A stretch of 64,000 nucleotides of DNA from Rostrohypoxylon terebratum (taxonomy: Eukaryota > Ascomycota > Sordariomycetes > Xylariales > Hypoxylaceae), in contig MU385887.1 of NCBI GenBank assembly GCA_022497145.1, forward strand, positions 233,428 to 297,427, read 5' to 3'. Position 1 is the first letter of the stretch; every line of letters begins with the position of its first letter. Positions 24,984-35,900 of the stretch are shown here, in pieces. The notes below the pieces were generated by a model. It saw only the letters and a list, made by a program, of their open reading frames with translations, was not told where the DNA came from and searched no databases. Both the position numbers and the translations under genes were made by a program.

Positions 24984-26837
24984 ATGAAGCCGTACTCACT
25001 TCTATGGGCGGCGTCCAGCGTCCTAGGTGCCTCGTGGATCGCCCCGGGAGCTGTGTGGACTGATACCGATGGCAACAAAATCGACGCCCATGGCGGTGGT
25101 ATCGTGAAGCGCGGCGATACCTTCTATTGGGTCGGCCAGGCAGCTAGCAGTAAATAACCAGAGATCCTTTATGTAATCTAGTAGCTGAAGCTGACAATAA
25201 TGTGAAGATGAAACACCGCAAATGTACTCGTCTACCGACCTCCTCAACTGGAAGAACCTTGGGAAGCAAGCCAGCTCTGTTACTGGCATGTGGCGACCTA
25301 AGATAGCGAAGCCGAACGGTTCTTTCTGGGTATGATCTTCCTGACAATAATTGTGTTAGTCTTTTCGGTAAACTTATTGATGAATTGGTCGTGTATAGTT
25401 GTTCGGACAACAAGATCGCTATGTTCTCTCCCTCAAGTCAGCGACGTTCATAGGCGGTTACAGTCAAGCAGCCAAAGTCTACATCCCGCCGAACGACTAC
25501 TCCTACTCCGACACCGGGATGTTCTATGATGATAGCACCGGTGAGTACACCCCAAAGAACATCAAGAGTTGCGTTTACTGACGTGAAAGGTGTCAGAAAC
25601 CTGGTATCTCCTTACGAGCGCCGACCACAACATCGTTCAGATTAATCGCATCAACGCGGATGGCGCACTCGGAGACATGGTTTCGAGTCTCGGTATGTTC
25701 TTCACGCAGACCTCGTATACTTGACGAAAATACTAAACCGATCTTGTAGCCGCGGGTGCGTACGAAGCACCGGGCATAGTGAAGGCCAATGGAGTCTACT
25801 TCCTCATTGTATCGGGAAAGACTGGCTGGCGCGCCAACCCGAACAAGGTCTTCTGGTCGACCTCGATCAACGGTCCTTGGACTGGCGGATCAGACATCGC
25901 CCCTGAGGCGGAGAATACTTATGGTTCTCAGAACACGTTCGAATTGACAGTCGCGGGCTCTCAAGCAACTACCTACATTTACATGGGCGATGCTTGGGAT
26001 TCGACAGGTGGCGCAAGCTCCAACTACGTATGGGCGCCCTTGAAAATCGATTCTAGGTAAGTCGTCCGAGCATATTGTATTCGGTTTTTTTTTTAGCCTG
26101 GGTTGGTTAACAGCAGGTGTATAGCGCCCACACGGTCACAATCGATTACCATTCGATGTGGAAAGTCGACGTCAACACTGGTGTAGTATCGTACCCAAGC
26201 ACGGCGAAGCGATACGAGGCCGAACACGCTGTTTTGTCCGGCAGAACAGGTAGAACAACCCCTTAAAAGTGACAATACTTGGACTCAGGGGCTGACAAGG
26301 AAAAGTGGTGAGAGATTGCAACGAGTGCCTGACGAAGCGCGCTGTACATGGCGGTAAGTTACCGTGCTCTGCCTTTTGAGCATAATCTATCGAAGCCATA
26401 CTAATCCATCCGACAGTTGGTGACTCAAGCCAAGTGACCTTCCGCAATGTCACCGGCACTGGCGCGCGCCAATGGCTCTCTTTCCACTACCGAGTCAACA
26501 ATCCGGAAGGTATGTCATGGCCCCCTGATATTGCGAGAAGGATGTTGAAGCTGACGAATTACCGCCGTAGCCGGAGAGGCACACATTTACGTCAACGACG
26601 AGCCGGCGGTTAACGTCTCGAGCTTGAACTCTCGCGCCGGCTACCACTCATCGACTCCGGTTGAACTCTTATTGAAGCGCGGAGATGTGAACACGATCAC
26701 CTTTGGAGCGACAGGAAGCGACGGTAAGTTATCCATTGTTGTACTTTGAGCACAAGCACGCCTTGGATGCTAACTATCTTGTGATAGATTTCGAGGTTGT
26801 GGTGGATGGAATCGAGCTGTTTGAAGAGGAAGAATAA
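24984..26837 (+). CDS. Secreted GH43 galactan 1,3-beta-galactosidase-like enzyme with CBM35-like module
   Basis: Ten exons give 435 residues: 24984-25149, 25208-25329, 25399-25540, 25597-25692, 25750-26056, 26125-26249, 26300-26353, 26417-26509, 26571-26723, 26788-26837. All joins keep frame; most introns are in phase 1. A short signal peptide (MKPYSLLWAASSVLGAS) precedes a five-bladed beta-propeller of the GH43 type. Signatures are DAHGGGIVKRGDTFYWVG, YSSTDLLNW and MWRPKIAKPNG. The likely acid Glu is about residue 181 (YEAPGIVK), and a Gln follows in YGSQNTF (about 236). In the fungal exo-beta-1,3-galactanase subfamily (GH43_24) that Gln is reported to act with the acid Glu, so this subfamily fits. 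The C-terminal third starts RYEAEHAVLSG, typical of CBM35, and ends FEVVVDGIELFEEEE. Its substrate is probably arabinogalactan side chains. The 26250-26299 and 26057-26124 introns are the least certain. Confidence 0.88.
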
Positions 26838-27511
26838 TGTAGCTGATTACCAACCTACCTACCTAGTCCTACTTTCTCTGTACATAACGGGGACTGAGTT
26901 TGACATGTAAATATTTCGTCAAACTAAACCATCATATTCGATATCTATTCAGTAGCTGAACAATCTCAGAAGTGTTCTATACTTACTGATGTTAGTGATG
27001 GTATGTTCTTAAAAGTCGAAGTTGATTCTCGATGTGGATAGAAATGAGTAAAGTTCAAAGTTAAAGTTCAGAGTTAAAGTTGTACCCGACATCTCTTGGA
27101 AAGAAGCCTTGAACCTCATGGAAGAAATGACGTAAACTGGAATTTAGATACCGTTTTTGGCTCCTCCAGATCCGTTAGCTTCCGTAATCATAAACCATAA
27201 AAACGTTTCCCATCTTTATCCCTGTATCGCACCATCCCTGCAAGATTGAGTATATTCTGATATGAAACGGCTTAAACGGCAGCTAAACGTAAAATAAATC
27301 ACGTAATCGCTCCGATGTTGCGACTTGCGGTTTTGCGACTTGCCCCGCGATTTCATCCATGATCTCCGTCATTCCCATTCCCATTCCCATCCAGACCGAT
27401 ACCTACAATCTGCCATCATAAAATTATACTCACCATTCAACTAAACTCAACACTTGACAACTATCTCATGTTCGAAGGAGGTGTTAGTTGTGGAGTTATG
27501 GATAGTAGAAA
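26838..27511. other. Intergenic spacer, GH43 3' end to Rqc2 5' leader
   Basis: This 674 bp separates two tandem plus-strand genes. It contains AAAGTTCA/GTTAAAGTT short direct repeats near 27050-27080, CATTCCCATTCCCATT repeats near 27370, and the uORF listed separately. No other gene is seen. Confidence 0.6.
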
Positions 27512-27515
27512 ATGA
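27468..27515 (+). promoter_or_regulatory. Upstream ORF overlapping the Rqc2 start (ATGA)
   Basis: An ATG at 27468 opens a 15-codon frame that ends in TGA at 27513-27515. The main Rqc2 ATG is 27512-27514, so stop and start overlap as ATGA. This is a geometry used for stop-start reinitiation in other genes. Whether the mRNA leader includes 27468 is not visible from the DNA. Confidence 0.5.
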
Positions 27516-30500
27516 AGCAAAGGTTTTCTTCATTGGATGTCAAGGTAAGTCGTCACATCATTAGCTATTCTAATTAGCCATCATTAGTATATGATATATT
27601 ATTAACGTCGGCTATCGTATATCAGGTCATCGCTCACGAGCTGTCCACCGGTCTCGTCTCCCTCCGAGTTTCCAACATCTATGACCTTTCCTCCCGAATC
27701 ATCCTCTTCAAGTTCGCCAAACCCGAAATCAAGAAGCAGCTCATCATAGAATCCGGTTTCCGATGTCATCTAACCGACTTTGCACGAACAGCTGCGCCCG
27801 CTCCATCCGTCTTCGTACAGAAGCTGCGAAAAGCCTTAAGGACCCGACGTGTTACAGCTATCTCACAAATAGGCACCGATCGTATAATAGAGTTCCAGTT
27901 CAGCGATGGCCAGTATAGGCTGTACCTCGAGTTCTTTGCCGGCGGCAATGTCATCTTGGCTGATAACGAACTCAAGATTCTGACCCTCCTACGTCAAGTT
28001 TCCGAAGGAGAAGGTCAGGAACAACAACGCCCTGGCCTTACTTACTCTCTAGAAAATAGACAGAATTACCGCGGCGTCCCCGCCTTGACCAAGGAACGTG
28101 TACGAGATGCGCTCCAGACAATCATTCAGAGGGCTGCCGAATCAGCGGCAAAGGGCAAGAAGATCAAGAAGAAGCCAGGCGATGAACTACGAAAGGCCCT
28201 TGCCACAACCATCACGGAACTACCTCCCATACTAGTTGACCATGCCTTCAGGATCACTGGCTTCGATTCGGCCGTCCTTCCCACTACGGTTTTAGAAAAC
28301 GAACAACTCCTGGACCACCTCCTACAATCGCTCGAGGAAGCTCGCAAGATTGTCCAGGAGGTCACAACACCGGATAATTGCAAGGGATACGTCTTAGCTA
28401 AGAAGAGGCCAGGATTCGAGAGTGCGCAACTTGGCGACACGGATGGAGAACAAGAGCGGAAGGACGTGGTCTACGAGGATTTCCATCCATTTTTGCCTCG
28501 GCAGTTCGAAGAAGACCCATATTGCATCGTGCTTACTTTCGACAACTTTAATAAGACGGTAGACAAGTTCTTCTCTTCCATCGAAGGGCAGAAATTGATT
28601 TCGAACTTGACTGAGAAAGAGGCCGCCGCTAAGCGCAAGCTGGACGCTACCAAAGCAGAACACGCAAAGAGGATCGAAGGCCTCCAAGGTGTTCAGCAAA
28701 TCAATATCCGAAAAGCTAATGCGATCGAAGCGAATGCCGAGAGAGTGCAGGAAGCCATAGATGCAGTGAATGGTCTGATACAACAAGGGATGGATTGGGA
28801 AGACATCGGCAAGCTCATCGACCGAGAACGCCATCGAAAGAACCCCGTTGCTGCTATAATCGCGTCTCCCCTCAAGCTAATCGAGAATACCATCACTGTA
28901 CTTCTCGGGGAACCCGAGGAGGAGGAAGAGAGTGAAGACGACGCATCCGACACAGACTCTGTAAACTCTGACGATAGTGGATATGGGGGCACCGAGGCGT
29001 CGATGCAGAAGATTAGTGACAATCGCCTGGCAGTTGACATCAAGCTCGATCTTTCCCCCTATGCGAATGCAAGGGAGTACTACGGCGAGAGAAAGGTAGC
29101 AGCTGTCAAAGAACAGAAAACACTGTTACAATCTGAGTTTGCCTTGAAAAGCGCGGAGCAGAAAATCAACGCCGAGCTAAAGAAGGGCCTCAAGCAAGAG
29201 AAACCAGTCTTACAACCAATTCGAAAGCAGCTATGGTTCGAGAAATTTACATGGTTCATCTCGTCCGATGGCTATCTTGTCCTAGGTGGCAAGGATGCTC
29301 AACAAAACGAGATGCTCTACAGACGATATTTAAAGAAGGGTGACGTCTACGTGCACGCCGATCTACATGGCGCGCCGAGCGTAATAATCAAAAATAGCCC
29401 AAGCACGCCCGATGCCCCTATACCACCATCTACCCTATCGCAGGCGGGTTCTTTAGCTGTTTGCGCTTCATCTGCGTGGGATTCCAAAGCCGGCATGGGC
29501 GCATGGTGGGTGAACGCGGATCAAGTTTCAAAATCGGCGCCATCTGGAGAATTTTTAGGTACTGGTAGCTTTATGATTAAAGGGAAGAAGAATTTCTTAC
29601 CCCCTGCGCAATTGATACTGGGTCTTGCGTTGATGTTTAGGATTAGCGAAGAAAGTAAGGCTAAACATGTTAAGCACCGCCTTTATGACCTTCCAGACGT
29701 CGGGTCGAGTAGCCAGGCCTCAACGGCTGTTGCTGGCAAGGCTAATACGGATGCCGTGAGAGAAATTGAACCTACCGGGGGCTTGGATGCTGTGACAGAC
29801 GTTGATGCTACGAGAGACGTTGACACAGAGAGCGACTCGGGTGACAGCGCTATAGATACAGAAGATGCTCAATTCAAAGAGAATCCGCTACAGCCATCAA
29901 AGAATGACGGCGATGAAATTGAATCCTTAGGTTTACAGGAAGGAAATCCTCTTAATCAAAGAGTCAGAAATTTGGACATATCCGAGGAGCCTCCTATAGG
30001 TAGCGCTGCCGATTCCGCGCAAGCGGAAGAAGATGCGGACACAACTACAGATGCTGCTTCAGCACTTCCTACGAGAACAAATACCACAGAACTTGCTTCC
30101 TCAGGGAAATCCACACCGCAGCCTCAAAAGAAAGGACAGCAACCTAAGCGAGGCCAGAAAGGCAAAGCCAAGAAAATCGCCGCCAAATACAAGGACCAAG
30201 ACGAGGAAGACCGTGCAGCGATCGAAGCGCTCATAGGCGCTACAGCGGGAAAGCAAAAAGCCGAAGCCGAGGCGAAAGCAAAAGCTGAACGCGAAGCACA
30301 ACGTATAGCCACACTTGAACGCCGTCGAGCACAGCACGAACGTCAGCAACGCGAAACGGCCGAGCACGAAGAAGTTCGCAAGATGATGCCCGAGGAGGGC
30401 ATCGAGACGCTTAATGCCGAGGAAGCAGCTAACCTATCCCCCCTCGATGCCCTCGTCGGAACCCCGCTTCCCGGCGATGAGATCCTCGAAGTCATCGCCG

Positions 30501-30841
30501 TATGCGCGCCGTACAGCGCCCTCGGCCGCTGCAAGTACAAGGTCAAGATGCAGCCCGGTGCGCAGAAGAAAGGCAAAGCCGTCAAGGAAATCCTAGAGGC
30601 GTGGAAGGCGGCCTCGACGAAGAAGGGGGTCGTGGACGAGAAAAGCGAAGATAAGGAGAAGATGTGGCCGCGCGAGGTGGAGCTCTTCAAGGCGATCAAG
30701 CCGGAGGAGATCTTCAACGTCGTTCCTATTGGCAAGTTGAGGGTTATGATGAGCGGAGCGGGCGGCGGTGGTGGTGGCGGAGATGCGAAGGGGAAGGGGG
30801 GGAGTAAGGGGGGCAATGCAAATCGTGGCAAGAAGAGGTAA
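27512..30841 (+). CDS. RQC2: Rqc2/Tae2/NEMF ribosome quality control factor
   Basis: A 33 bp first exon (27512-27544, MKQRFSSLDVK) joins 27626-30841 across an intron with GTAAGT and ATATCAG; the product is 1082 residues, about the usual length. The protein binds 60S subunits carrying stalled peptidyl-tRNA, recruits the Listerin ligase and, in yeast, directs CAT-tail addition. Domains in order: NFACT-N from residue 1 (VIAHELSTGLVSLRVSNIYD); a coiled-coil middle region; an acidic linker near residues 320-345; NFACT-R/DUF814 from about residue 545 (WFEKFTWFISSDGYLVLGG, then DVYVHADLHGA); a long charged linker with a Lys/Gln-rich basic patch and a helical Ala/Glu/Arg run; and NFACT-C/DUF3441 from about residue 950 (YSALGRCKYKVKMQPG). 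The end is a Gly/Lys-rich tail. The gene converges with the amidoligase-like gene, leaving 228 bp between stop codons. Confidence 0.96.
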
Positions 30842-31069
30842 ATGAAATGACGGACATAGAGCATACTTAGGTAGCATTTAAGCACGCATAGGAATTCATC
30901 TCATTACAAGGGAAATTTTAACGCTTGTCGTAGGTAATCAATTTATTATTGCATGTCGGTGTATCCGACTAAACATTTATCTTAATTCTCTAGGTATCTG
31001 GGCAAATAATGAATGGGAAACATAACACAACAGCATCGGCTACGATCAAACCCTACCTCTCCCCAACCT

Positions 31070-32938
31070 CTACTCATCCTCCTTCATGGGCGGGTAGAAA
31101 GGGTCGGCCCAACTAACCTTCGACCCAGGGGGCTCGAAGAAGCCACTCGGCTTGTTCACCTTACCCTCGTAATAATTTTCCGTATCCACGGCCCCGACAG
31201 CCTGTATCATGGGCTCGTTGCCCTTCAGCACGGCAGTGACGACATCCTTGAACTGCGCGGGGTCGGTGAACTTGGACTGCCAGACGATGGCGTAGCAGAT
31301 GTACATCCAGGCTATGATGTGGTCGGGGTCGAGGGAGCCGCCGCAGGAGCGGAACTCGAGGACGCCGCGGTGCGTGTCGGTAACGTGCCAGTAGAGGCGC
31401 TCCATGCCGTTGGGGCCGGAGTACTCGCGCGGCACCCAGTTGGAGCGCGCGCCGTCGCCGGCGACTTTGACCATGACCTCGGACTTGCGGGACATGAGCC
31501 CCGTGCCCATGGCGCGCGCCAGACGCGTGACGTTGGCGAAGCTCCACAGCGCGGCCCAGTATATGCGGTCGGCGAGCGTGCCCTGGCCGTGCAGCGCCGG
31601 GATCAGGTCCGTCGGCATGTGCTCTTCCAGCTGCGCCATCCACTGCACGCGCTCGTCGTCGGGCGGCCGCGGCATCGTGTTGTACGTCGCGTCGGGGGCG
31701 TTCTCGACGGCGCGGCGCTCCATGCACGCTAGGCCCCACAGCCGCGACGTGCGCTTCAGCTCGCCGCACACGTGCTCGTAGGCGCCCTTGCTGCGGTGCT
31801 CGCGGTGCAGGCGGTACAAGCCCTTCTGTCTCATAATCGTGTACAGGGATACGAACTTCTTCAGGTCGAGCAGGTCGAGCCCCGTCGAGACCGAGATGTC
31901 GAGCTGCGTGGAGACGGCGAACGAGGGGATGTCGCGGTGCACGCAGAAGTTGTTGCGGACGACCCGGCACACGTTGTCGAGCGCGATGGAGACGTGTTCT
32001 TCGGTGAGCCGGAACACCGGCGACGAGATCTTGATCACTTCCCAGTGGTACGGGTCGTAGTCGCCCTGCGGCTCGTCGGTGTAGTCGGTGCTGCGGTCGC
32101 GTCCGATGATGGAGAGGTCGAGGTGCGCGTCCCGCATCGCGTACACGGAGAACGTCTCGTACCGCTTCTTCATGTGCGGCAGCTTGAGGGCGTGGGGTTC
32201 CGTCTGCACCGTCTGCGTCGGCTGCGTCGGTTGCTGCTCCAGGTCGTCTTCGGGGTATGCTTCCCACGTCGCTTTTGATTGGTCCCACGGCACGAACACG
32301 CTGTCCGTCTGCTCGTTGAGCACCGCGCAGAGCTGGTCTACCACCGCCTTCCGCACGACCTCGCGGTCCGGCTCCCCCATCTTGTCGCTGAGGTCCGCCA
32401 GCCAGCGCGTCTCGTCCGGGTGCGGGTCGATGGTCTCCTTGCGCGTCCGCCGGTACACGGCGATCGGCAGCTCGAGCTCGAAGCCGACGGTGGCGAACGG
32501 CTCCTCCACGTCCTCCGGCGTGCGCTCCCAGTCTTCGTCCGCCGGCGCTTGGTCCTGCCAGACCACGTCGTCATTGGTGTAGCGCTGCCCGACGTAGTCG
32601 CGCAGGTCCTGTTCGTTGGTGAACGTGCTCGGCGCGCTTAGCTCGATGTCGTCTCGCCAGTCTACCTCAAGCTCCGCCCGGCTCCAATGGAACTCCAAGT
32701 CGTCTATGCTCTTGGGCAATATTTCGTGCTTCGCGTCCCACTCGTTATGGCGATCCCTTAGGTACACGAGCGTTTCGTATTGCAGCTTCTCCCACGGCAG
32801 CTCCGCCTCTACCTCGAGGTTGAGGACTTTGCGAAAGTCGTGGACGGTCCAGTCGATGCCTAGGAGTATAGCATCCCAGTCCAACTTGTCCCGGGGAATT
32901 TTGGTATTAACTTGACACCACTTTAAAAAGGCATCCAT
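31070..32938 (-). CDS. Amidoligase-like protein (divergent)
   Basis: A single exon of 622 residues starting with ATG at 32938. Three segments recall the fungal amidoligase_2 family (a glutamine-synthetase-like ATP-dependent fold): ATVGFELELPIAVY near residue 150, HWEVIKISSPVF in the middle, and VLEFRSCGGSLDPDHIIAWM near the C-terminus, matching the usual GxExE, VSPxL and EFRxxxGTLD blocks. The block that normally reads HVHVG is here TQLDISVSTG, so both histidines are missing, although the following helix (LDLLDLKKFVSLYTI) is kept. Activity is therefore doubtful. Family members are often of unknown substrate. Codon use is strongly GC-rich at third positions in the C-terminal half, more so than in the neighbouring Rqc2 gene. 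It could also be another member of the same fold with a different role. Confidence 0.6.
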   Translation of the reverse strand: MDAFLKWCQVNTKIPRDKLDWDAILLGIDWTVHDFRKVLNLEVEAELPWEKLQYETLVYLRDRHNEWDAKHEILPKSIDDLEFHWSRAELEVDWRDDIELSAPSTFTNEQDLRDYVGQRYTNDDVVWQDQAPADEDWERTPEDVEEPFATVGFELELPIAVYRRTRKETIDPHPDETRWLADLSDKMGEPDREVVRKAVVDQLCAVLNEQTDSVFVPWDQSKATWEAYPEDDLEQQPTQPTQTVQTEPHALKLPHMKKRYETFSVYAMRDAHLDLSIIGRDRSTDYTDEPQGDYDPYHWEVIKISSPVFRLTEEHVSIALDNVCRVVRNNFCVHRDIPSFAVSTQLDISVSTGLDLLDLKKFVSLYTIMRQKGLYRLHREHRSKGAYEHVCGELKRTSRLWGLACMERRAVENAPDATYNTMPRPPDDERVQWMAQLEEHMPTDLIPALHGQGTLADRIYWAALWSFANVTRLARAMGTGLMSRKSEVMVKVAGDGARSNWVPREYSGPNGMERLYWHVTDTHRGVLEFRSCGGSLDPDHIIAWMYICYAIVWQSKFTDPAQFKDVVTAVLKGNEPMIQAVGAVDTENYYEGKVNKPSGFFEPPGSKVSWADPFYPPMKEDE

Positions 32939-35900
32939 CGTGACGGTGTTTTTGTGTTTGCGTGTAGCGGTTACTGTGATGGGGTATGTTTAGACTCACT
33001 TGGCTGTGATATCTAGGTAGGTAGGTACTATTATTCTGGAATCTTTGCGTTTTTTTAGTATCTTTTACCTACCTGAACGTCGTTGACGTGACGGTTCTAG
33101 CAGTCGTTCTTGCTCTTGATATAGAGGCATCCAGAATAAGCGATGCAACAATAGCTTTGTCAAAGCTGCTGGACTACCCACGAATGAGAGAATTTGTTTA
33201 TCTTCCAGAAAGCTTCGGTTCTAGGGGACGCGAGCGCATCTCTTTAACATATAATATTGTTACCTATTTCGAAGAGCTCTTGGCCCCTGACTGAACATTA
33301 CCTATGTATAGGAATACTCCGAGACATGTGCCTGGAAAAGATTCGCACACAAAGAGAAGTTCTTCAACAAGTGCCTCAATTTCTTTGTCCCCTCGGACTT
33401 AATATTTCAGGTACCTCCGAGCATAGTTTCTAGCTGTGGAAATGACCTTGTGAATGGGTGTCCTACGGCTGTATGTAGCGCATATACTATCGAACGCCAC
33501 ATTTTGTTCATTTTGAGTATCATGTCGTGTTACTTGAGATATGCCTTTTCGTGACATACGACGTCACATTTTACAAAGTAGCCAATGTGTTTAGTATTTT
33601 GTTAAATCGTCGATGGGGGATATTATGTTGTACGACTTCCCTCAACCCATTGTAATATGAGGCTCTTAGAGCAAGGAAGAGTTTTTCATATTGTAACAAA
33701 TGTGTTCTATAATATGACTCTCAACTTTTGCTGGTGAGACACTCAATATGAAGACACCTACCGCTCAATTGTGGAGGATTATGGTAGGTTAGATCCTAGA
33801 AAATACTACATGGCCTTATCGTCCCGGTTTCGATAGGCAATTAGGTAGTAGCCGGGCGCTGATCGAGACCGGTAGAAGTCGGTGGGACATATTTTTAAAG
33901 ACCATCAACATTTACTTTTCGGTACGGATCAGTCCCATGCAGTGGCAGCTCGGTATCAATACGTCACTTGCATCACTTGAGGTGTTCCTTTAGCTAGGTC
34001 GAAATGTAGTAGCCTAACAGTCCTCTTAGTGAAATCCTCCGGGAAAAATGAACGGATCCTTTCCAAGCTGTTCATTCTCGAATCGCAAGGCTTTACTACT
34101 AGAACTCGTAAGCATGAACCCCCATTAAACAATGGTACAGCTGTTGCCAACATAATAAAACATTGGCAATTTCAGCGTCCGTCGGCGAATTCGATCAGTT
34201 CAATCGATCGGATATCGATGGCGGCTAACCCCTAGAAGTTAGACATCCATTGTCCCCGGAACATAGGTCAACCATATGTTGACCGCGGTAAAAGTCGTCA
34301 AGTCTTTAATTGGACAATGCTCGTCTCGCGTAGACAAATAATCGATCCTTGAGTCGGGTTAGCCAGGTAGTTATGCTGTTGGTGCAACAGTATGCAAGGC
34401 ACCCTGAAAGAGACGAGCGGTGTTCCTGGAGTTGAAGCTGACGATATCCAATAAACTGACGTGAGCAAGACATTTAAACAGGTATTGCCGTGTCTGGCAG
34501 CCTGGCAATGGAGAAAATAGCGAACGGCTTGCCTCTAGAATGTTTATGTAGCATTCGCCGAGATCATGAAACCGTATTGTATGCAGCTAATGAATCCTTC
34601 GCGCTGCCGATGCCCCCAAAACCTATGGTGAGCACGTGTCTCCCTTGTAACGAAAGACTGGCACCGTAAGATTGCCATCGGAGTGGCCGTGCCACTGAGT
34701 CGATTTGGGACATCGACGATCTGCAGCTATTAGGAGGTTACAGCAGTAGTTGTAGGAGAGCTTCGTAAGAGGCTTTATGTGAATTAGTCGTAGCAATAAT
34801 AAAATACATACTAGGTAAGTTTTTGGTAATATGATAGTACGATGTCGATTGTGTGTACAATTGAATGTCGACATTTCGACCGGGTTTTGTCAAACTTGCG
34901 AGAAAAAAAAGTCAAAGAATATGAAGAAAGAAGAAGTGTGGCTGAATCATGTGAGGCTGAGCATTGACTAAGCCTCTTTTCGCATCAATTAGGCCTATTT
35001 TCTAAAGAGCGGGGAGCAAATTGAAGCGGTCGGGAATGGCGGGGCTTGGAGGGGCTTGGAAGCTTCGAATGTTGGAGGGGTAAGGTTGGCGCAAGCGCAA
35101 ACAACGTGGACTATGTGGACTATGTATGTGGGTATGGTATGGGAAGGTACAGCCTAAGAGCTAGGTAAGCGCTATTCGGAATTTCAGAATTCATGATCGG
35201 GCACCAATATTAACGGTAGGTACGAGGTACGGTATTTTAAGTCTTAGCGTTGCATACTTTATATCTTCTGTGTAAGTACATGATATAAGTGCAAGTTAAA
35301 GTATTTCGTGTTAGTTCTGGTTCTCTAGTCCAGCAATGTTACTTCCTTCAATCGTTAATATTCAATTTAGTGTTGATGTAATCCCTACCTAGTAGACTCT
35401 AGTGACCTACGCAGTAGCAGCCTGGCAGGTACGAAGTAGGTACTGTACGTACCTAGGTCCTAGGTCCTATATATGTGCATCGAATGCAGCAGGCGTAAGT
35501 CAAATGTCGCGGTACCTGCTATACCTGGAAGACTACGCGAGATTTAATTGTTTGAATATTTCCCCGTCTGCTCGTGGATCTCGGTGTTCTAGCTATCTCC
35601 AACTAACCTGTCAAACTACATATTGTTTCAATACGCTGGACGGCCCGAATTTTAACATTCTACGACGTTTGTTTTTTTAAAAGCCTTTTCTGATTTACAA
35701 CAATTACCACAAAGAAAGATTTCAATATCTTAATGAACTAATAAGAGCACGGCCTCTCTGTCGCTCAACGCCCCGGATTTAAATAAAGACCACCTTTAAC
35801 CCCCTCTAGCCTCTAGGGCTGCTAAAGAATCCGCATAGAAGGTATTCGATTCGTACATACAGCATAGTAGGACTTGATTTCGCGGGATCGATTCCTAAAA

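Noticed and set aside
31013..32641. Several long plus-strand frames rich in Val, Arg and His
   Set aside because: They lie opposite the GC-rich amidoligase-like gene, which explains the lack of stops, and they show no domain.
33088..33294. 68-codon frame upstream of the amidoligase-like gene
   Set aside because: It begins at GTG, lacks an ATG in the first half and has no partner exon that I can join.
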